Positions 27,765-37,037 of a stretch of 64,000 nucleotides of DNA are shown here, one piece after another (positions within the stretch are counted from its first letter, which is position 1; each line of letters begins with the position of its first letter). Location of the stretch: assembly GCF_007859295.1 (NCBI RefSeq), contig NZ_VOHB01000002.1:1985624-2049623 (forward strand), given 5' to 3'. The notes under the pieces were generated by a model. That model worked only from the letters and a program-made list of their open reading frames with translations, made no database searches and was not told the origin of the DNA. This stretch comes from Planococcus sp. CPCC 101016. GTDB taxonomy: Bacteria > Bacillota > Bacilli > Bacillales_A > Planococcaceae. Both the position numbers and the translations under genes were made by a program.

Positions 27765-29045
27765 CTACGCTATAACATCACGCTTATTAGCAAAGTTTTT
27801 GTACGTTTCCTCCGCCATAATGCGCTTCATCACTTGCACGGTTTTCCATATATCAGAGTAGGAATTGTACAAAGCAACAGGTCCAATCCTTATAAAGTTT
27901 GGCGCTCTAAAGTCTGGTGTAATACCTTCTGCCTTCAGCGCTTTGCATATACTTGCAGCATATGTATGCTGCACTAGCAAATGACCACCGCGTTTCTTAT
28001 GTTCTAAAGGACTAGCGATGTTAAAATCATATTCACTTAATTCATGATTTATTAGCATGATCATATAATCGGTAAGCTTAAGTGATTTCTGTCTGATTTG
28101 ATCGATTCCGGCTTCATTAAACATAGCCAGTGAACCAAGTAGCGGCGCCATACTAAGTATATGTGGAGTTCCTATTTCGTAAGCTCCTGCATCTACATCG
28201 GGAGTCAACTCATGGCTCATGTCAAACTGGACTTCTTTCTTTGAGCTAAACCAACCGGCAAGCCCAGGCTCTTGACCAAAATGTTTACTATTGACATAAA
28301 GCCCACCGACTGCACCTGGACCACCGTTTAAGTGTTTATAAGTACACCAAACCGCAAAATCAACGTCCCATTTATCAAGCTGGTGCGGAACCGATCCGAT
28401 GGAATGACATAAATCAAATCCAATAATAATATTGCGTTTATGTGCTTCCGCAGTGATTCTTTCCATATCTAAGACTTGCCCACTTCTATAAAGTACGCTC
28501 GGTAAAAATATGAGTGCAACATCTTCACTCATACTACTAATAATTTCTTCCTCTGCAAGCATACCATTTTGGCTTTTGACTTTTACTAATGCACTTGATG
28601 GGTCATAACCTTTTAATTTCAACTGACTTTTCAATGCATAAATATCTGATGGAAACGTGGCATCATCGGCTAAAATCTTATATTTAGTTGCTGTTGGTTT
28701 ATAAAACGTCGATACTAATTGATGAATATTTGTCGTCGTTGACCCAGTGACTATAACTTCTTCTTTTTTTGCCCCTATTAGTGAAGTCGTCATCTCACCT
28801 AATTGCTGAGTCATATAGAACCATGAGTTTTCTCCGTTAGTCCAACCATCTATTCCTAAGGTTTTCCAACTATTTAATACATCGATAAGTGTTTTTTCTG
28901 CTCTTTTGGAGAGCAAACCAAGTGAATTTCCATCTAAATAAATCATGTCGCCATTCAAATAGAACTCATCACGATAGGAATGTAATGGATCTTGGGCATC
29001 TCTCTCTTTTGCATAATCTGCTGAATACTCTTTTGTTTGTGTCAT
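27765..29045 (-). CDS. kynU: kynureninase
   Basis: A cytoplasmic PLP enzyme that splits kynurenine into anthranilate and alanine. The 426-residue protein has fold-type I features: [22 protein letters not shown] for the phosphate cup, [14 protein letters not shown] with the PLP-pairing aspartate, and [16 protein letters not shown] with the Schiff-base lysine. [13 protein letters not shown] strands complete the domain. AGGGGTG precedes the ATG. It is the first gene of the operon, divergent from a TetR regulator. The promoter (TTGACA, 16 bases, TATTAT on the minus strand) overlaps the palindrome at 29112-29140. Confidence 0.95.
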   Translation of the reverse strand: MTQTKEYSADYAKERDAQDPLHSYRDEFYLNGDMIYLDGNSLGLLSKRAEKTLIDVLNSWKTLGIDGWTNGENSWFYMTQQLGEMTTSLIGAKKEEVIVTGSTTTNIHQLVSTFYKPTATKYKILADDATFPSDIYALKSQLKLKGYDPSSALVKVKSQNGMLAEEEIISSMSEDVALIFLPSVLYRSGQVLDMERITAEAHKRNIIIGFDLCHSIGSVPHQLDKWDVDFAVWCTYKHLNGGPGAVGGLYVNSKHFGQEPGLAGWFSSKKEVQFDMSHELTPDVDAGAYEIGTPHILSMAPLLGSLAMFNEAGIDQIRQKSLKLTDYMIMLINHELSEYDFNIASPLEHKKRGGHLLVQHTYAASICKALKAEGITPDFRAPNFIRIGPVALYNSYSDIWKTVQVMKRIMAEETYKNFANKRDVIA

Positions 29046-29111
29046 CTCAAATCACCCCTGTTTGATATTTTTATTTTTTCTGAATTGTTATTAAACTAAT
29101 AATATCATTAC

Positions 29112-29140
29112 TTGACACCATGTCAATGACATAGTGTCAA
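29112..29140. promoter_or_regulatory. 29-bp palindrome, probable TetR operator of the kyn operon
   Basis: TTGACACCATGTCA, a central A, and TGACATAGTGTCAA differ from perfect symmetry at one position. The site sits between divergent kynU and tetR. On the minus strand it includes a TTGACA -35 hexamer, followed 16 bases later by TATTAT, so a bound repressor would block kynU transcription. Confidence 0.75.
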
Positions 29141-29208
29141 CAAATATCTATCCTTTTTTACCCATTTTATGGTACGGTTATTATATTAAAGATTGTAGGG
29201 GAGTTAAA

Positions 29209-29823
29209 ATGATTACTAACAGAAAACAACAAGCAAAGGAAACAAAGCAAAAATTACTTGATGCAGCTCGAGATGTCTTTTTTGAGAACGGATTTCAAAA
29301 ATCTACAATCAGTCAGATCAATAAGAAGGCCGAGACAGGCCATGGCACAGCTTATGTATACTTTAAAAATAAAGAAGATTTTCTTATTGAGCTGATGAAG
29401 GAAACAATGGAATCCTTCTATCAAATTGCGACTATTCCTTTTCGTCCTGTATCGCAAAGTGAAGCACATGAACTCATTTCCCACCAAGTTAAACAATTTT
29501 TATCATTGGCACTTGAAAAGAAACAAGTTATGAAGATTTTTAAAGAAGCGATTGGTACTTCTCCTATTGTAGAATCGAATTGGCAAAACATTCGTAAGCA
29601 ATTTATTGAAAGTATTACAAGAGATATCATCTATGCACAAAAACAGTTATTGGCAAATCAAAATTTAAACCCTTTTATAACTGCTAGATCATGGTTTTAT
29701 ATGAATGAAATGTTCATGTGGGAACTTGTTGGTGATCAATGTACAGATGATATTGAAGAGATTATCAAACACATGACTATTCTTTATACAAACGGACTGT
29801 ATACAGAGAAATCCCACAAATAA
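29209..29823 (+). CDS. TetR family transcriptional regulator of the kyn genes
   Basis: A 204-residue repressor. The N-terminal TetR helix-turn-helix is KQKLLDAARDVFFENGFQKS and then STISQINKKAETGHGTAYVYFKNKEDFL. The C-terminal helical domain binds an unknown ligand, perhaps tryptophan or a kynurenine pathway intermediate. ATG 29209 has GGGGAG before it, so the ORF start at 29134 inside the operator is rejected. It is divergent from kynU. Confidence 0.88.
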   Translation: MITNRKQQAKETKQKLLDAARDVFFENGFQKSTISQINKKAETGHGTAYVYFKNKEDFLIELMKETMESFYQIATIPFRPVSQSEAHELISHQVKQFLSLALEKKQVMKIFKEAIGTSPIVESNWQNIRKQFIESITRDIIYAQKQLLANQNLNPFITARSWFYMNEMFMWELVGDQCTDDIEEIIKHMTILYTNGLYTEKSHK

Positions 29824-29916
29824 CTAGTCGTTTCCAAGTTAAGATATGCTTTATCTACTCCTCTTTGTGCTTTTGTGTGGCTTCTCCTTCAATCTTCCAA
29901 CATGAATCTCACTAAC

Positions 29917-29957
29917 AAAAAACCCTCACAAATGCTGCCGAATTTGCGAGGGTTTTT
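29917..29957. terminator. bidirectional terminator between tetR and mdcG
   Basis: AAAAACCCTC pairs with GAGGGTTTTT, and an inner CAAAT/ATTTG stem encloses GCTGCCG. Convergent genes end on both sides. Confidence 0.88.
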
Positions 29958-30032
29958 ATTTTGTTAAAAGAACTCTGCGCACTATAGAAACAAAAAACTT
30001 TCTGGATATTTATCAATTTCTAAATTTTTTTA

Positions 30033-30647
30033 TTATTCTTTTATAACAATATTTTTTAATCTGGGACCATCTACTGTTCGAAGCAGAATTGGTTTCTCTC
30101 CGGAGGCAAGGTATTCATTTAATAGAAAGGCGCCTTCTGATGTTTCGATTTGAATATCTACTCGAAACTGATTGTTTTTCAACTCAGCTTCTATCATTCG
30201 AGCAAAATTAAGGGTGAAGTTTTTCGAAAAACGAATCACTATATCTATATCACTCGTTTTTTTTGTTGTCTCTTTTCCACTCGCCAGTTCAAATCCAATA
30301 CTTCCTGTAGGTCCCCATTCCAGTGAATGATAATCCAATACTTTTCCGATCTCTTCCAGACCCCTAAAGATTTCTTTAGACTTTCCATTCCATTTTCTCT
30401 CTCTTGTCAGCTGCTCTGGCGTTATTCGTCTTAAAATCCGGTCTACAGGTACGAAAGCAGCAAACCGCTCGTTCCTTTCTTTACCACGTATACCAACTGC
30501 GATCCACCCTTCACTTGCCCGGGCCCGCCTCACTACTACAAAAGGTGCTTCAGCAATAGAGGATTTCACCCACTCCGGAATATCAGAAAGGCTAGTCAAT
30601 TCCTTTGCACTTTCAATTTCCAATAAATCGTGCGGATTTAGTTCCAT
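30033..30647 (-). CDS. mdcG: malonate decarboxylase holo-ACP synthase (phosphoribosyl-dephospho-CoA transferase)
   Basis: MdcG attaches the 2'-(5''-phosphoribosyl)-3'-dephospho-CoA prosthetic group to the MdcC serine. The 204-residue protein has a nucleotidyltransferase motif, GSIGFELASGKETTKKTSDI followed by DIVIRF, in which the paired aspartates bind metal. The N-terminal HDLLEIE and the C-terminal EYLASGEKPILLRTVDGPRL also fit the family. It overlaps the mdcDE gene by 10 bases and is the last gene of the operon, followed by a terminator. Confidence 0.92.
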   Translation of the reverse strand: MELNPHDLLEIESAKELTSLSDIPEWVKSSIAEAPFVVVRRARASEGWIAVGIRGKERNERFAAFVPVDRILRRITPEQLTRERKWNGKSKEIFRGLEEIGKVLDYHSLEWGPTGSIGFELASGKETTKKTSDIDIVIRFSKNFTLNFARMIEAELKNNQFRVDIQIETSEGAFLLNEYLASGEKPILLRTVDGPRLKNIVIKE

Positions 30648-32329
30648 TGCTCTTTTAACTTTTCTCTTACTAAAATTGAAGCCGCTCTGCCTCCGGACTT
30701 CGCATAAGCGGAGTTTAATCTGCTACTTAAATCTCTTGTATGATCAGTCAATACATCGTCAATTGCGCGGTCTATTTCTTTGTAAATAATATTTCTGTCT
30801 TTCTTCTCTGGAGAATTAGCTTCAACTCCATCTACTAACGAGAACAAAGCGCCTAACTTTTCGAAAGACTCAACATCGTAAGCCATTGCAGGCACTTTCT
30901 TTGCAGCGATTTCCAGTTCTTCCATGGTTCTTTGTGTAATTCTAGCAGCAGATTGCTTTGACATGACATGTACATTAACGCCTTCATCCCTTAATGCAAT
31001 CAGTCGATTCGCTTGCATACCGTGGGACAAAAAAGCGCCGGAGATTGCATTCCCCGGTATAAATGAAATCACTGGGTGACCTTCCAATCTTGCAGATGCA
31101 TATGCATCTACTGCGGCTGCACATGCTTGGTGAATGCCAAGCAGTTCCTCATGATAGCCGTAAGCCTGACTTGGAACATCGACAATGGCTACAATAGCAC
31201 GCTTTTCACTATTTTGATCTGCTTTGATGGCTTCTCTGACATGCTTTGCGATTGACCAAGCTTCCAGCAAGCCAACCTCCCCTTTTCGTGCGCGTGGAAA
31301 ACGATTTTGATTGTCCGGTACTACTGCAATAAAACGGACTTTCTTCTCGCCAATCATTCCATCTGCAACTCTGACAGAAGGTATATCGCCTATCTCCAAG
31401 AATTCCCCACGGAGCAAGTCAAACCATGTTTGTCCGCGCCCTGCAGAGTTATCTCTATTTAAAGAAGTCGTTTTTTCTTCAATTGCTGCATTTTCTGACT
31501 GTGCCCAAAGTAATCGCACCTCATCAGCAGATAGCCGCTCTTCTGGTTCGACTAAATTCAAAAGGGCGTCATACCTGTCTCCTTGAAGTGTTCGAGAAGA
31601 ATAGACAGCGTCATCCGTCATCATAGAGAAAATTTCCTCTTTTATAGCATCTGCATCATCTGCAATCAATACATCTGCAAATCCAGTGACTGTACGCTGT
31701 TCTCCCCCAATTGTGCCCCAGATAAGCTGCTTGTCTTTTGAATCGAACTCTCGTATGCCCGCTTCCTGCTCTATTACCTCGGGGCCATTTAACCCTAACC
31801 GTGCTCCACGAGTCATAATGATTTTACTGCAGAGACCTGCTGTGATGGACATTCCTCCAAAAGTTCCAATCTTTCCTGGAATGACTGCAATAACTGGAAC
31901 ATGGCGCCGAAGAGCAACAATGGCTGCACCGATTTCAGCAATGGAAAGTACTCCATAATTCGCTTCTTGAAGCCTGACGCCTCCTGTGTCAAACACCAGT
32001 ACTGGAATTGTTTTTATTCCAGATTCGCATTCTTTCAATGCCAGCTCCAGTGTACCGGCAATTTTCGCACCTGATACTTCTCCAATTCCACCGCCTTGAA
32101 AATTCCCTTCAATTGAAATGACAACTGCTGGATGTTCGTTAATTGTTCCTTTTGCAACAATCACTCCGTCATCACTTTGCGGAACAATTCCCTGTGGTTC
32201 CAAATGAGGGGATTCCATATTATCCTGAGGTCCAAGCAATTCTTTATATGAATGAGTGTCTAATATGCTGTGTGCCCGTTCACGTCCGCTCAATTCTACA
32301 AAACTGGTTTTCAATACTGTTCTACTCAT
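30638..32329 (-). CDS. mdcDE: fused malonate decarboxylase beta-gamma subunits (MdcD-MdcE)
   Basis: One 563-residue protein carries both carboxyltransferase-type subunits that decarboxylate malonyl-S-ACP. Residues about 1-275 match MdcD (SFVELSGRERAHSILD, GIGEVSGAKIAGTLELAL, PVIAVIPGKIGTFGGMSIT). A linker of about 20 residues follows (TTSLNRDNSAGRGQTWFDLL), and the rest matches MdcE (FPRARKGEVGLLEAW, VPSQAYGYHEELLGIHQA, GNAISGAFLSHGMQANRL). The two are separate proteins in Klebsiella, Acinetobacter and Pseudomonas. ATG 32329 follows GGAGGTGG. It overlaps mdcC by 8 bases. Confidence 0.92.
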   Translation of the reverse strand: MSRTVLKTSFVELSGRERAHSILDTHSYKELLGPQDNMESPHLEPQGIVPQSDDGVIVAKGTINEHPAVVISIEGNFQGGGIGEVSGAKIAGTLELALKECESGIKTIPVLVFDTGGVRLQEANYGVLSIAEIGAAIVALRRHVPVIAVIPGKIGTFGGMSITAGLCSKIIMTRGARLGLNGPEVIEQEAGIREFDSKDKQLIWGTIGGEQRTVTGFADVLIADDADAIKEEIFSMMTDDAVYSSRTLQGDRYDALLNLVEPEERLSADEVRLLWAQSENAAIEEKTTSLNRDNSAGRGQTWFDLLRGEFLEIGDIPSVRVADGMIGEKKVRFIAVVPDNQNRFPRARKGEVGLLEAWSIAKHVREAIKADQNSEKRAIVAIVDVPSQAYGYHEELLGIHQACAAAVDAYASARLEGHPVISFIPGNAISGAFLSHGMQANRLIALRDEGVNVHVMSKQSAARITQRTMEELEIAAKKVPAMAYDVESFEKLGALFSLVDGVEANSPEKKDRNIIYKEIDRAIDDVLTDHTRDLSSRLNSAYAKSGGRAASILVREKLKEQWN

Positions 32330-32633
32330 CAGCAGCCACCTCCAGAGCTTGTTCAAGGCGCAGCTTTACTACACCTGGCGTTGCACCGAAATCATTGATT
32401 TTCACTTTCGCAGCAATATCATGCTGTGCGAAAAACCGCTGGATTAGAGATTCCCACGTAGCTCCAAATCCAATAATGCCTGTTCGAATGATCACTTCAG
32501 TCTGCAATTCACTTGAAGGTTCTATCAGAACTTCCAAGTCACCAGAGCCGACGACGCCGACATGTGCAAATCGATTAATTTGATTCGTTGCCGGAAATGT
32601 AAATGTGAAATTCTCCAAAAACCGCACCTCCAT
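32322..32633 (-). CDS. mdcC: malonate decarboxylase acyl carrier protein (delta subunit)
   Basis: A 103-residue carrier that holds malonyl and acetyl groups on a phosphoribosyl-dephospho-CoA arm. The attachment serine is probably in HVGVVGSGDLEVL. The C-terminal KINDFGATPGVVKLRLEQAL is the family signature. The start codon abuts the mdcB stop. It is translationally coupled to its neighbours in the operon. Confidence 0.93.
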   Translation of the reverse strand: MEVRFLENFTFTFPATNQINRFAHVGVVGSGDLEVLIEPSSELQTEVIIRTGIIGFGATWESLIQRFFAQHDIAAKVKINDFGATPGVVKLRLEQALEVAADE

Positions 32634-33491
32634 TTAGTATATAGATTGATATTTTTCTTTATCCTTAGCTAATATTTCTTTGTTTTGCAGTCTATCCAAA
32701 AATAACGTGGCCGCTAATAAATCGGCACTGCCTCCTGGTGAGATATTTCGATTGATAAACTGAGCGTCCAGTGCGTACATATCATCGGTCGATCTGTTTT
32801 TCAGCCAAAAAGTTGCCTCCTTTTTGGCAAATTCCAATGCTTCAGGACCACCACGGTGTAAGATACATGTATCATCCAAATGAGCAATCAATGCAAGAAG
32901 CGCATTTAATCTGGCTTCTTCTTCAGTTTGATTGGACATTCTTGAGTAATTGAGCATTGGCAGTGAGTATCGAAGAACATGTGGAAATCCTTGCTGCGCT
33001 TCGCCTCTTGCTCCAGAGACACCATACTTCGCTGCTACATTCATGCCGTTTGTAACGGTGCTAGGACTATGTCGGTCAGTATAGCCTGCTAATTCTCCTG
33101 CAGATGCTGTGACTTCTAATATAGTACCCTCGCCCCTTCCCATCGCTCCCGCGGAAACGAGCAAGCCTATCGCCCAAATTGCCCCTTTATGGGTATTCAC
33201 TCCGTTTGTAACTTGAAGCATCCTTTTTTCTCCGGCACGGCCAATTAATGCAATTTCTTCCCGTAAAGACTGGGAGGGTCTACGTCCATAACTCACCAAA
33301 GCAATCTGCTCAAACGTATCTCTCAATGATTCTGCAGACGCTCTCATCAGCTGTATGGTTAAGTCTTGATGTGCCCCGGTATTTCTGCTGTCAACAAGAC
33401 CAGGTTTTGGCGTAAGCTCTACTTCTTCTATTAACGAATGAACTGCTGTTAAAGCTAGTTCGCGGCTCAAAAACTGTTTTACTTTTTCCAT
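32634..33491 (-). CDS. mdcB: triphosphoribosyl-dephospho-CoA synthase
   Basis: A 285-residue CitG-family enzyme that makes the prosthetic-group precursor from ATP and dephospho-CoA. Signatures are LTPKPGLVDSRNTGAHQDLT near residue 30, GVNTHKGAIWAIGLLVSAGA, LLALIAHLDDTCILHRGG, and the C-terminal NRNISPGGSADLLAATLFLD. It works with MdcG to load MdcC. The gene lies 14 bases after mdcA and directly abuts mdcC. Confidence 0.94.
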   Translation of the reverse strand: MEKVKQFLSRELALTAVHSLIEEVELTPKPGLVDSRNTGAHQDLTIQLMRASAESLRDTFEQIALVSYGRRPSQSLREEIALIGRAGEKRMLQVTNGVNTHKGAIWAIGLLVSAGAMGRGEGTILEVTASAGELAGYTDRHSPSTVTNGMNVAAKYGVSGARGEAQQGFPHVLRYSLPMLNYSRMSNQTEEEARLNALLALIAHLDDTCILHRGGPEALEFAKKEATFWLKNRSTDDMYALDAQFINRNISPGGSADLLAATLFLDRLQNKEILAKDKEKYQSIY

Positions 33492-33505
33492 TTCACTCCT
33501 CCTAC

Positions 33506-35170
33506 TTACCAGCTTCTGAATTTTGCCGGAGGTTCATACAAACCGTCTGACCATTCGACGATTTCTTCAACATTTTTTGCCGCAAGAAGTGATCGCTTTG
33601 CATCTGATCTGCGAATTCCTAGATCTTCAGGAAACGCAACAAGGCCTTCCTTCCGTAGTTCTTCTGTTTTCTTTGGATCGTGCTTCAACCCGACAGGTGT
33701 GACTCCGGCAATTGCTGCAATCGCTTCTCTTCGTTTTTCCATATCATCTGTTTTATATAGATAGGCAATGCCTTCTTCTGTAACGACATGCGTAACATCC
33801 TCTCCATAAATCATGACCGGTGCTACAGCAAGCTCAGAATCATTTTTCACATCAATTGCATCGAGTGATTCCACAAAAACAGGCTTATTTCCTGTCTGAA
33901 AAGTTTCCACCACCTGCACTACCAGCTTTCTTCCTCGTACTAGAGGTTCATCCGAAGTCATCATATTTAACCAGGCAGGTGTTGAATGGCGGCGACCACC
34001 AGGATTATGTCCCATATTCGGTGCCCCTCCATAACCGGACAGCCGGCCTCTTGTTACAGTCGAAGAGTTACCATCTTGGTCGATTTGCAACGAGGAACCA
34101 ACGAACAAATCAACTGCATATTGTCCAGCTAACTGCGATAGGGTCCGGTTTGAACGCAAACTCCCGTCACGTCCAGTAAAAAATACATCTCGCCGAGCGG
34201 CAACATACTTTTCCATACCGACTTCTCCCCCGAAACAGTGAATACTTTCAACCCAGCCGCTTTCTATCGCCGGAATCAATGTCGGATGCGGATTTAAGGT
34301 CCAATGCTTGCAAATCTTCCCCTTCAAACCAAGGGACTCCCCATAAGTAGGTAATAATAATTCAATAGCGGCCGTATTGTAGCCGATGCCATGGTTTAAA
34401 GATTGGACATTGTGTTTTTCATAAATACCACGGATAATCATCATTGCCTGCAAAATTTGAATATCGGTTATATGCCGGGGATCGCGTGTAAACAAAGGTT
34501 CAAGTTCATAAGGTCGGTCTGCCACCACAATGTAGTCAATCCACGATCCCGGGATATCAACACGTGGCAAATCATCTGTCAATTCATTCACTTGTACAAT
34601 GACAATTCCATCACTGAACGCAGCAGCTTCTACAAGTGTTGGTGTCTCTTCGGTGTTCGGTCCTGTATACAAATTTCCGTAACGATCTGCTTTATCGGCC
34701 GCAACAAGTGCCACAGAAGGAATCAGATCTACGAATAAACGACCATACAACTCAATATAGGTATGGATTTCTCCCATCTCCAGTTGCTTGTCTTCAAGCA
34801 TTTGAGACATTCTCAGGCTCTGTGGCCCTGCATATGCAAAATCTAATTTTTTTGCAGTGCCCCGCTCGAATAAATCGAGATGTTCCGGTCTTGATATACT
34901 GGACATTATCATATGTAAATTAAATAATTCCTTTGGATTAGTCTGAGCTAACGCTGCTGACAGAAACGAAGCCTGCTTTTGATTGTTTCCTTCTAATACG
35001 ACACGGTCTCCTGACTGGATCAGCTTTTCCATTACTTCTACAATGCGTTCAGTCGGAATTACCATTCCTTCAACCAGGTCTTTGACGCTTTCTGTTCGCT
35101 TGTTTTTGGCATCGAAACGTTTTGTCCATGACTGTTTTGTTTTCGTGTTCTGGTTAATCTTTTCCAACAT
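33506..35170 (-). CDS. mdcA: malonate decarboxylase alpha subunit (acetyl-S-ACP:malonate ACP transferase)
   Basis: A 554-residue CoA-transferase-like subunit that swaps malonate for acetate on the carrier protein. Recognised segments are NQKQASFLSAALAQTNPKEL, LNHGIGYNTAAIELLLPTYG, HCFGGEVGMEKYVAARRDVF, GYGGAPNMGHNPGGRRHSTP and MIYGEDVTHVVTEEGIAYLY. ATG 35170 is preceded by GAAAGGGG. The upstream in-frame ATG at 35185 overlaps the mdcH stop. The length is typical for MdcA. Confidence 0.95.
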   Translation of the reverse strand: MLEKINQNTKTKQSWTKRFDAKNKRTESVKDLVEGMVIPTERIVEVMEKLIQSGDRVVLEGNNQKQASFLSAALAQTNPKELFNLHMIMSSISRPEHLDLFERGTAKKLDFAYAGPQSLRMSQMLEDKQLEMGEIHTYIELYGRLFVDLIPSVALVAADKADRYGNLYTGPNTEETPTLVEAAAFSDGIVIVQVNELTDDLPRVDIPGSWIDYIVVADRPYELEPLFTRDPRHITDIQILQAMMIIRGIYEKHNVQSLNHGIGYNTAAIELLLPTYGESLGLKGKICKHWTLNPHPTLIPAIESGWVESIHCFGGEVGMEKYVAARRDVFFTGRDGSLRSNRTLSQLAGQYAVDLFVGSSLQIDQDGNSSTVTRGRLSGYGGAPNMGHNPGGRRHSTPAWLNMMTSDEPLVRGRKLVVQVVETFQTGNKPVFVESLDAIDVKNDSELAVAPVMIYGEDVTHVVTEEGIAYLYKTDDMEKRREAIAAIAGVTPVGLKHDPKKTEELRKEGLVAFPEDLGIRRSDAKRSLLAAKNVEEIVEWSDGLYEPPAKFRSW

Positions 35171-35184
35171 GCATGCCCCTTTCA

Positions 35185-36114
35185 TTACTTTAATTTTTCA
35201 CGTTTTGCTATAAACTGACAATCGTCAAAACCATTTTCTGCTACCGACAATACTCTTGCATCCGGAAATGCTTTTGCCGCTAACCGGGATAGCACTGCTC
35301 CAGGTGGCATTTCGATAAACAGGCGAACCCCTTTTTCGTACAATACAGTAGAAGCATCATGCCATTTTACTGGGGAAGAAACGCTTTCAGCGAGATCCTG
35401 TCGAATGTCGAACGGATTGGATAAAATGCGTGCATTCCGATTACCTGCATAAGGTATCGAAGGCGGATAAATTTTAACTTGCTGAAGTGCTTCTGCAAGT
35501 TTTTCAGCAACTGGCAAAAGCAATTGGCAATGGGAAGGTGTACTCACATTCAATAATTCTGCGCGGCGTGCTCCGTTTCGCCGGGTTTCAATCAGCACTT
35601 TCTGTATAGCCGATATCGCTCCCGATATTGTCAATTGATCTGGTCCATTTTGATTTGCTATAAACACTGGATATTCTTTGTCAAAATGCTGGTCAATAAT
35701 CGATTGTACGTTATAAGAATCCATTCCAAGTACGACCCCCATACCGTATCCCGTCGGATATGCACTTTCCATCAATTCACCGCGTATTTTCACTATTTTT
35801 ACCGCTTCTCCAAATTCGAGAACCCCTGCCGCAACGGCTGCACTGAAAGCTCCAACAGAATGACCTGCTACAAAATCCGGCTTTACTCCTTCAGACTCAA
35901 ATGCTTTAAAAGCAGCTACTCCAGCACTCAAAAGAGAAATTTGCACTGCGGTAGTTGACCTTAGCGCATCTGGAGAATGGAAGTTGAAGATATTTTCATT
36001 CAATGATTCCGTCGCTGAATCAAGCACTTTTCGTGTGGCTTCAGATTCTGGCAGTTCACTTAAAAGACCAGGCATTTGGGAACCTTGGCCTGGAAATAAA
36101 AAAGCAAGCTTCAA
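35185..36114 (-). CDS. mdcH: malonate decarboxylase malonyl-CoA:ACP transacylase
   Basis: A 309-residue acyltransferase of the FabD fold that primes MdcC. The nucleophile is in VAGHSVGAFSAAVAAG (Ser of GHSVG). LFPGQGSQMPGL is the N-terminal oxyanion loop, and the histidine of STPSHCQLLLP is the partner. It is the second gene of the operon, 29 bases after the regulator, and precedes mdcA. In many other mdc clusters mdcH is near the end, so this order differs. Confidence 0.93.
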   Translation of the reverse strand: MKLAFLFPGQGSQMPGLLSELPESEATRKVLDSATESLNENIFNFHSPDALRSTTAVQISLLSAGVAAFKAFESEGVKPDFVAGHSVGAFSAAVAAGVLEFGEAVKIVKIRGELMESAYPTGYGMGVVLGMDSYNVQSIIDQHFDKEYPVFIANQNGPDQLTISGAISAIQKVLIETRRNGARRAELLNVSTPSHCQLLLPVAEKLAEALQQVKIYPPSIPYAGNRNARILSNPFDIRQDLAESVSSPVKWHDASTVLYEKGVRLFIEMPPGAVLSRLAAKAFPDARVLSVAENGFDDCQFIAKREKLK

Positions 36115-36143
36115 AATAATAGCCTCCTACATTAAGTTTGTAC

Positions 36144-36785
36144 CTAAAGCTTTTTTTGAAAGTTGGATACGACATCTTTATTATGATTTGATAATACAAC
36201 TGTAAGTTCTGTCATATTTTGTTCTCTCAACAATTTAATTATAAGATTATGCTCCATAATTGATTTTTCAATATTTCCTTCTTGAGCAAAAGATATACTT
36301 TGAATCTTTAATAAGGGTAGACCTAGTCGTGAATACATTTCCATGATGATTTCGCTTTTACTCATTTTAATAAGACAAGAATGAAATGCATAATTTAATT
36401 GGGTATAAGAATAGACATCTTCAGCTTTTTTCATTTGGTTCAAAATTTGCTCCATTTCTTCCAATAATTCTGGATCAGGGGCATGCTTTGTAATTCGGTC
36501 CATACTCATTTTCTCGAATACATTCCTTATCTCAAGCAAATCAAGGATTTCACTTTTTGTATACTCTCTAACAATGGCCCCTTTTCTCGGAATTCTTTCA
36601 ACCAGGCCTTCAACTGCAAGCAAATAAATTGCTTCACGAACTGGGGCTCTACTCGTGCCATATTCTTCAGCATAAATATGTTCTACTAATTTTTCACCGG
36701 TTTTAAGAGCTCCTGTCATAATCTGTTTCGTAATATCTTCTGCAATTAAATTAGGCAAAGCGTTATTCATGAGATTCGGTTTCAT
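36144..36785 (-). CDS. GntR family regulator with FCD domain, probable mdc regulator
   Basis: A 213-residue repressor. The GntR winged helix is ITKQIMTGALKTGEKLVEHI followed by YGTSRAPVREAIYLLAVEGLVERIPRKGAIV. The FCD ligand domain (helical, with metal-binding His in NYAFHSCLIKMS and MEHNLIIKLL) follows. It is first in the mdc operon, which suggests autoregulation and malonate (or malonyl compound) sensing, as for MdcY of Acinetobacter. ATG 36785 has GGAG upstream. Two more in-frame ATGs occur within the first 12 codons. Confidence 0.87.
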   Translation of the reverse strand: MKPNLMNNALPNLIAEDITKQIMTGALKTGEKLVEHIYAEEYGTSRAPVREAIYLLAVEGLVERIPRKGAIVREYTKSEILDLLEIRNVFEKMSMDRITKHAPDPELLEEMEQILNQMKKAEDVYSYTQLNYAFHSCLIKMSKSEIIMEMYSRLGLPLLKIQSISFAQEGNIEKSIMEHNLIIKLLREQNMTELTVVLSNHNKDVVSNFQKKL

Positions 36786-36811
36786 TTTATAATCTCCATT
36801 CAATTTACATT

Positions 36812-36859
36812 TGGTCGACTGTCGATTTTAATTATACGAAAGAAATTAAGTATTTTCAA
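36812..36859 (-). promoter_or_regulatory. mdc operon promoter with adjacent operator-like repeats
   Basis: On the minus strand TTGAAA (36859-36854), 17 bases, and TATAAT (36836-36831) form a near-consensus sigma-A promoter. Directly downstream lie TCGACAGTCGACCA repeats (about 36812-36825), containing the palindrome GTCGAC. This is a likely binding site for the FCD-GntR protein encoded first in the operon. Confidence 0.7.
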
Positions 36860-37037
36860 TTTTTTAAAAACAAAATTAGTTTTTTCGTTTTGGTTATTTT
36901 TGGTATAACCTTATTTTCTGAAAACTTATCGACCAGGTTTTTGAAAGCAGTGCTTTGTTATTTTCTTGCATTGACGTTAAATATGCGCGAAAGAGAGACT
37001 AACAAAAGTTTTAGTTCTTATTTACTTAAGGTGGACA

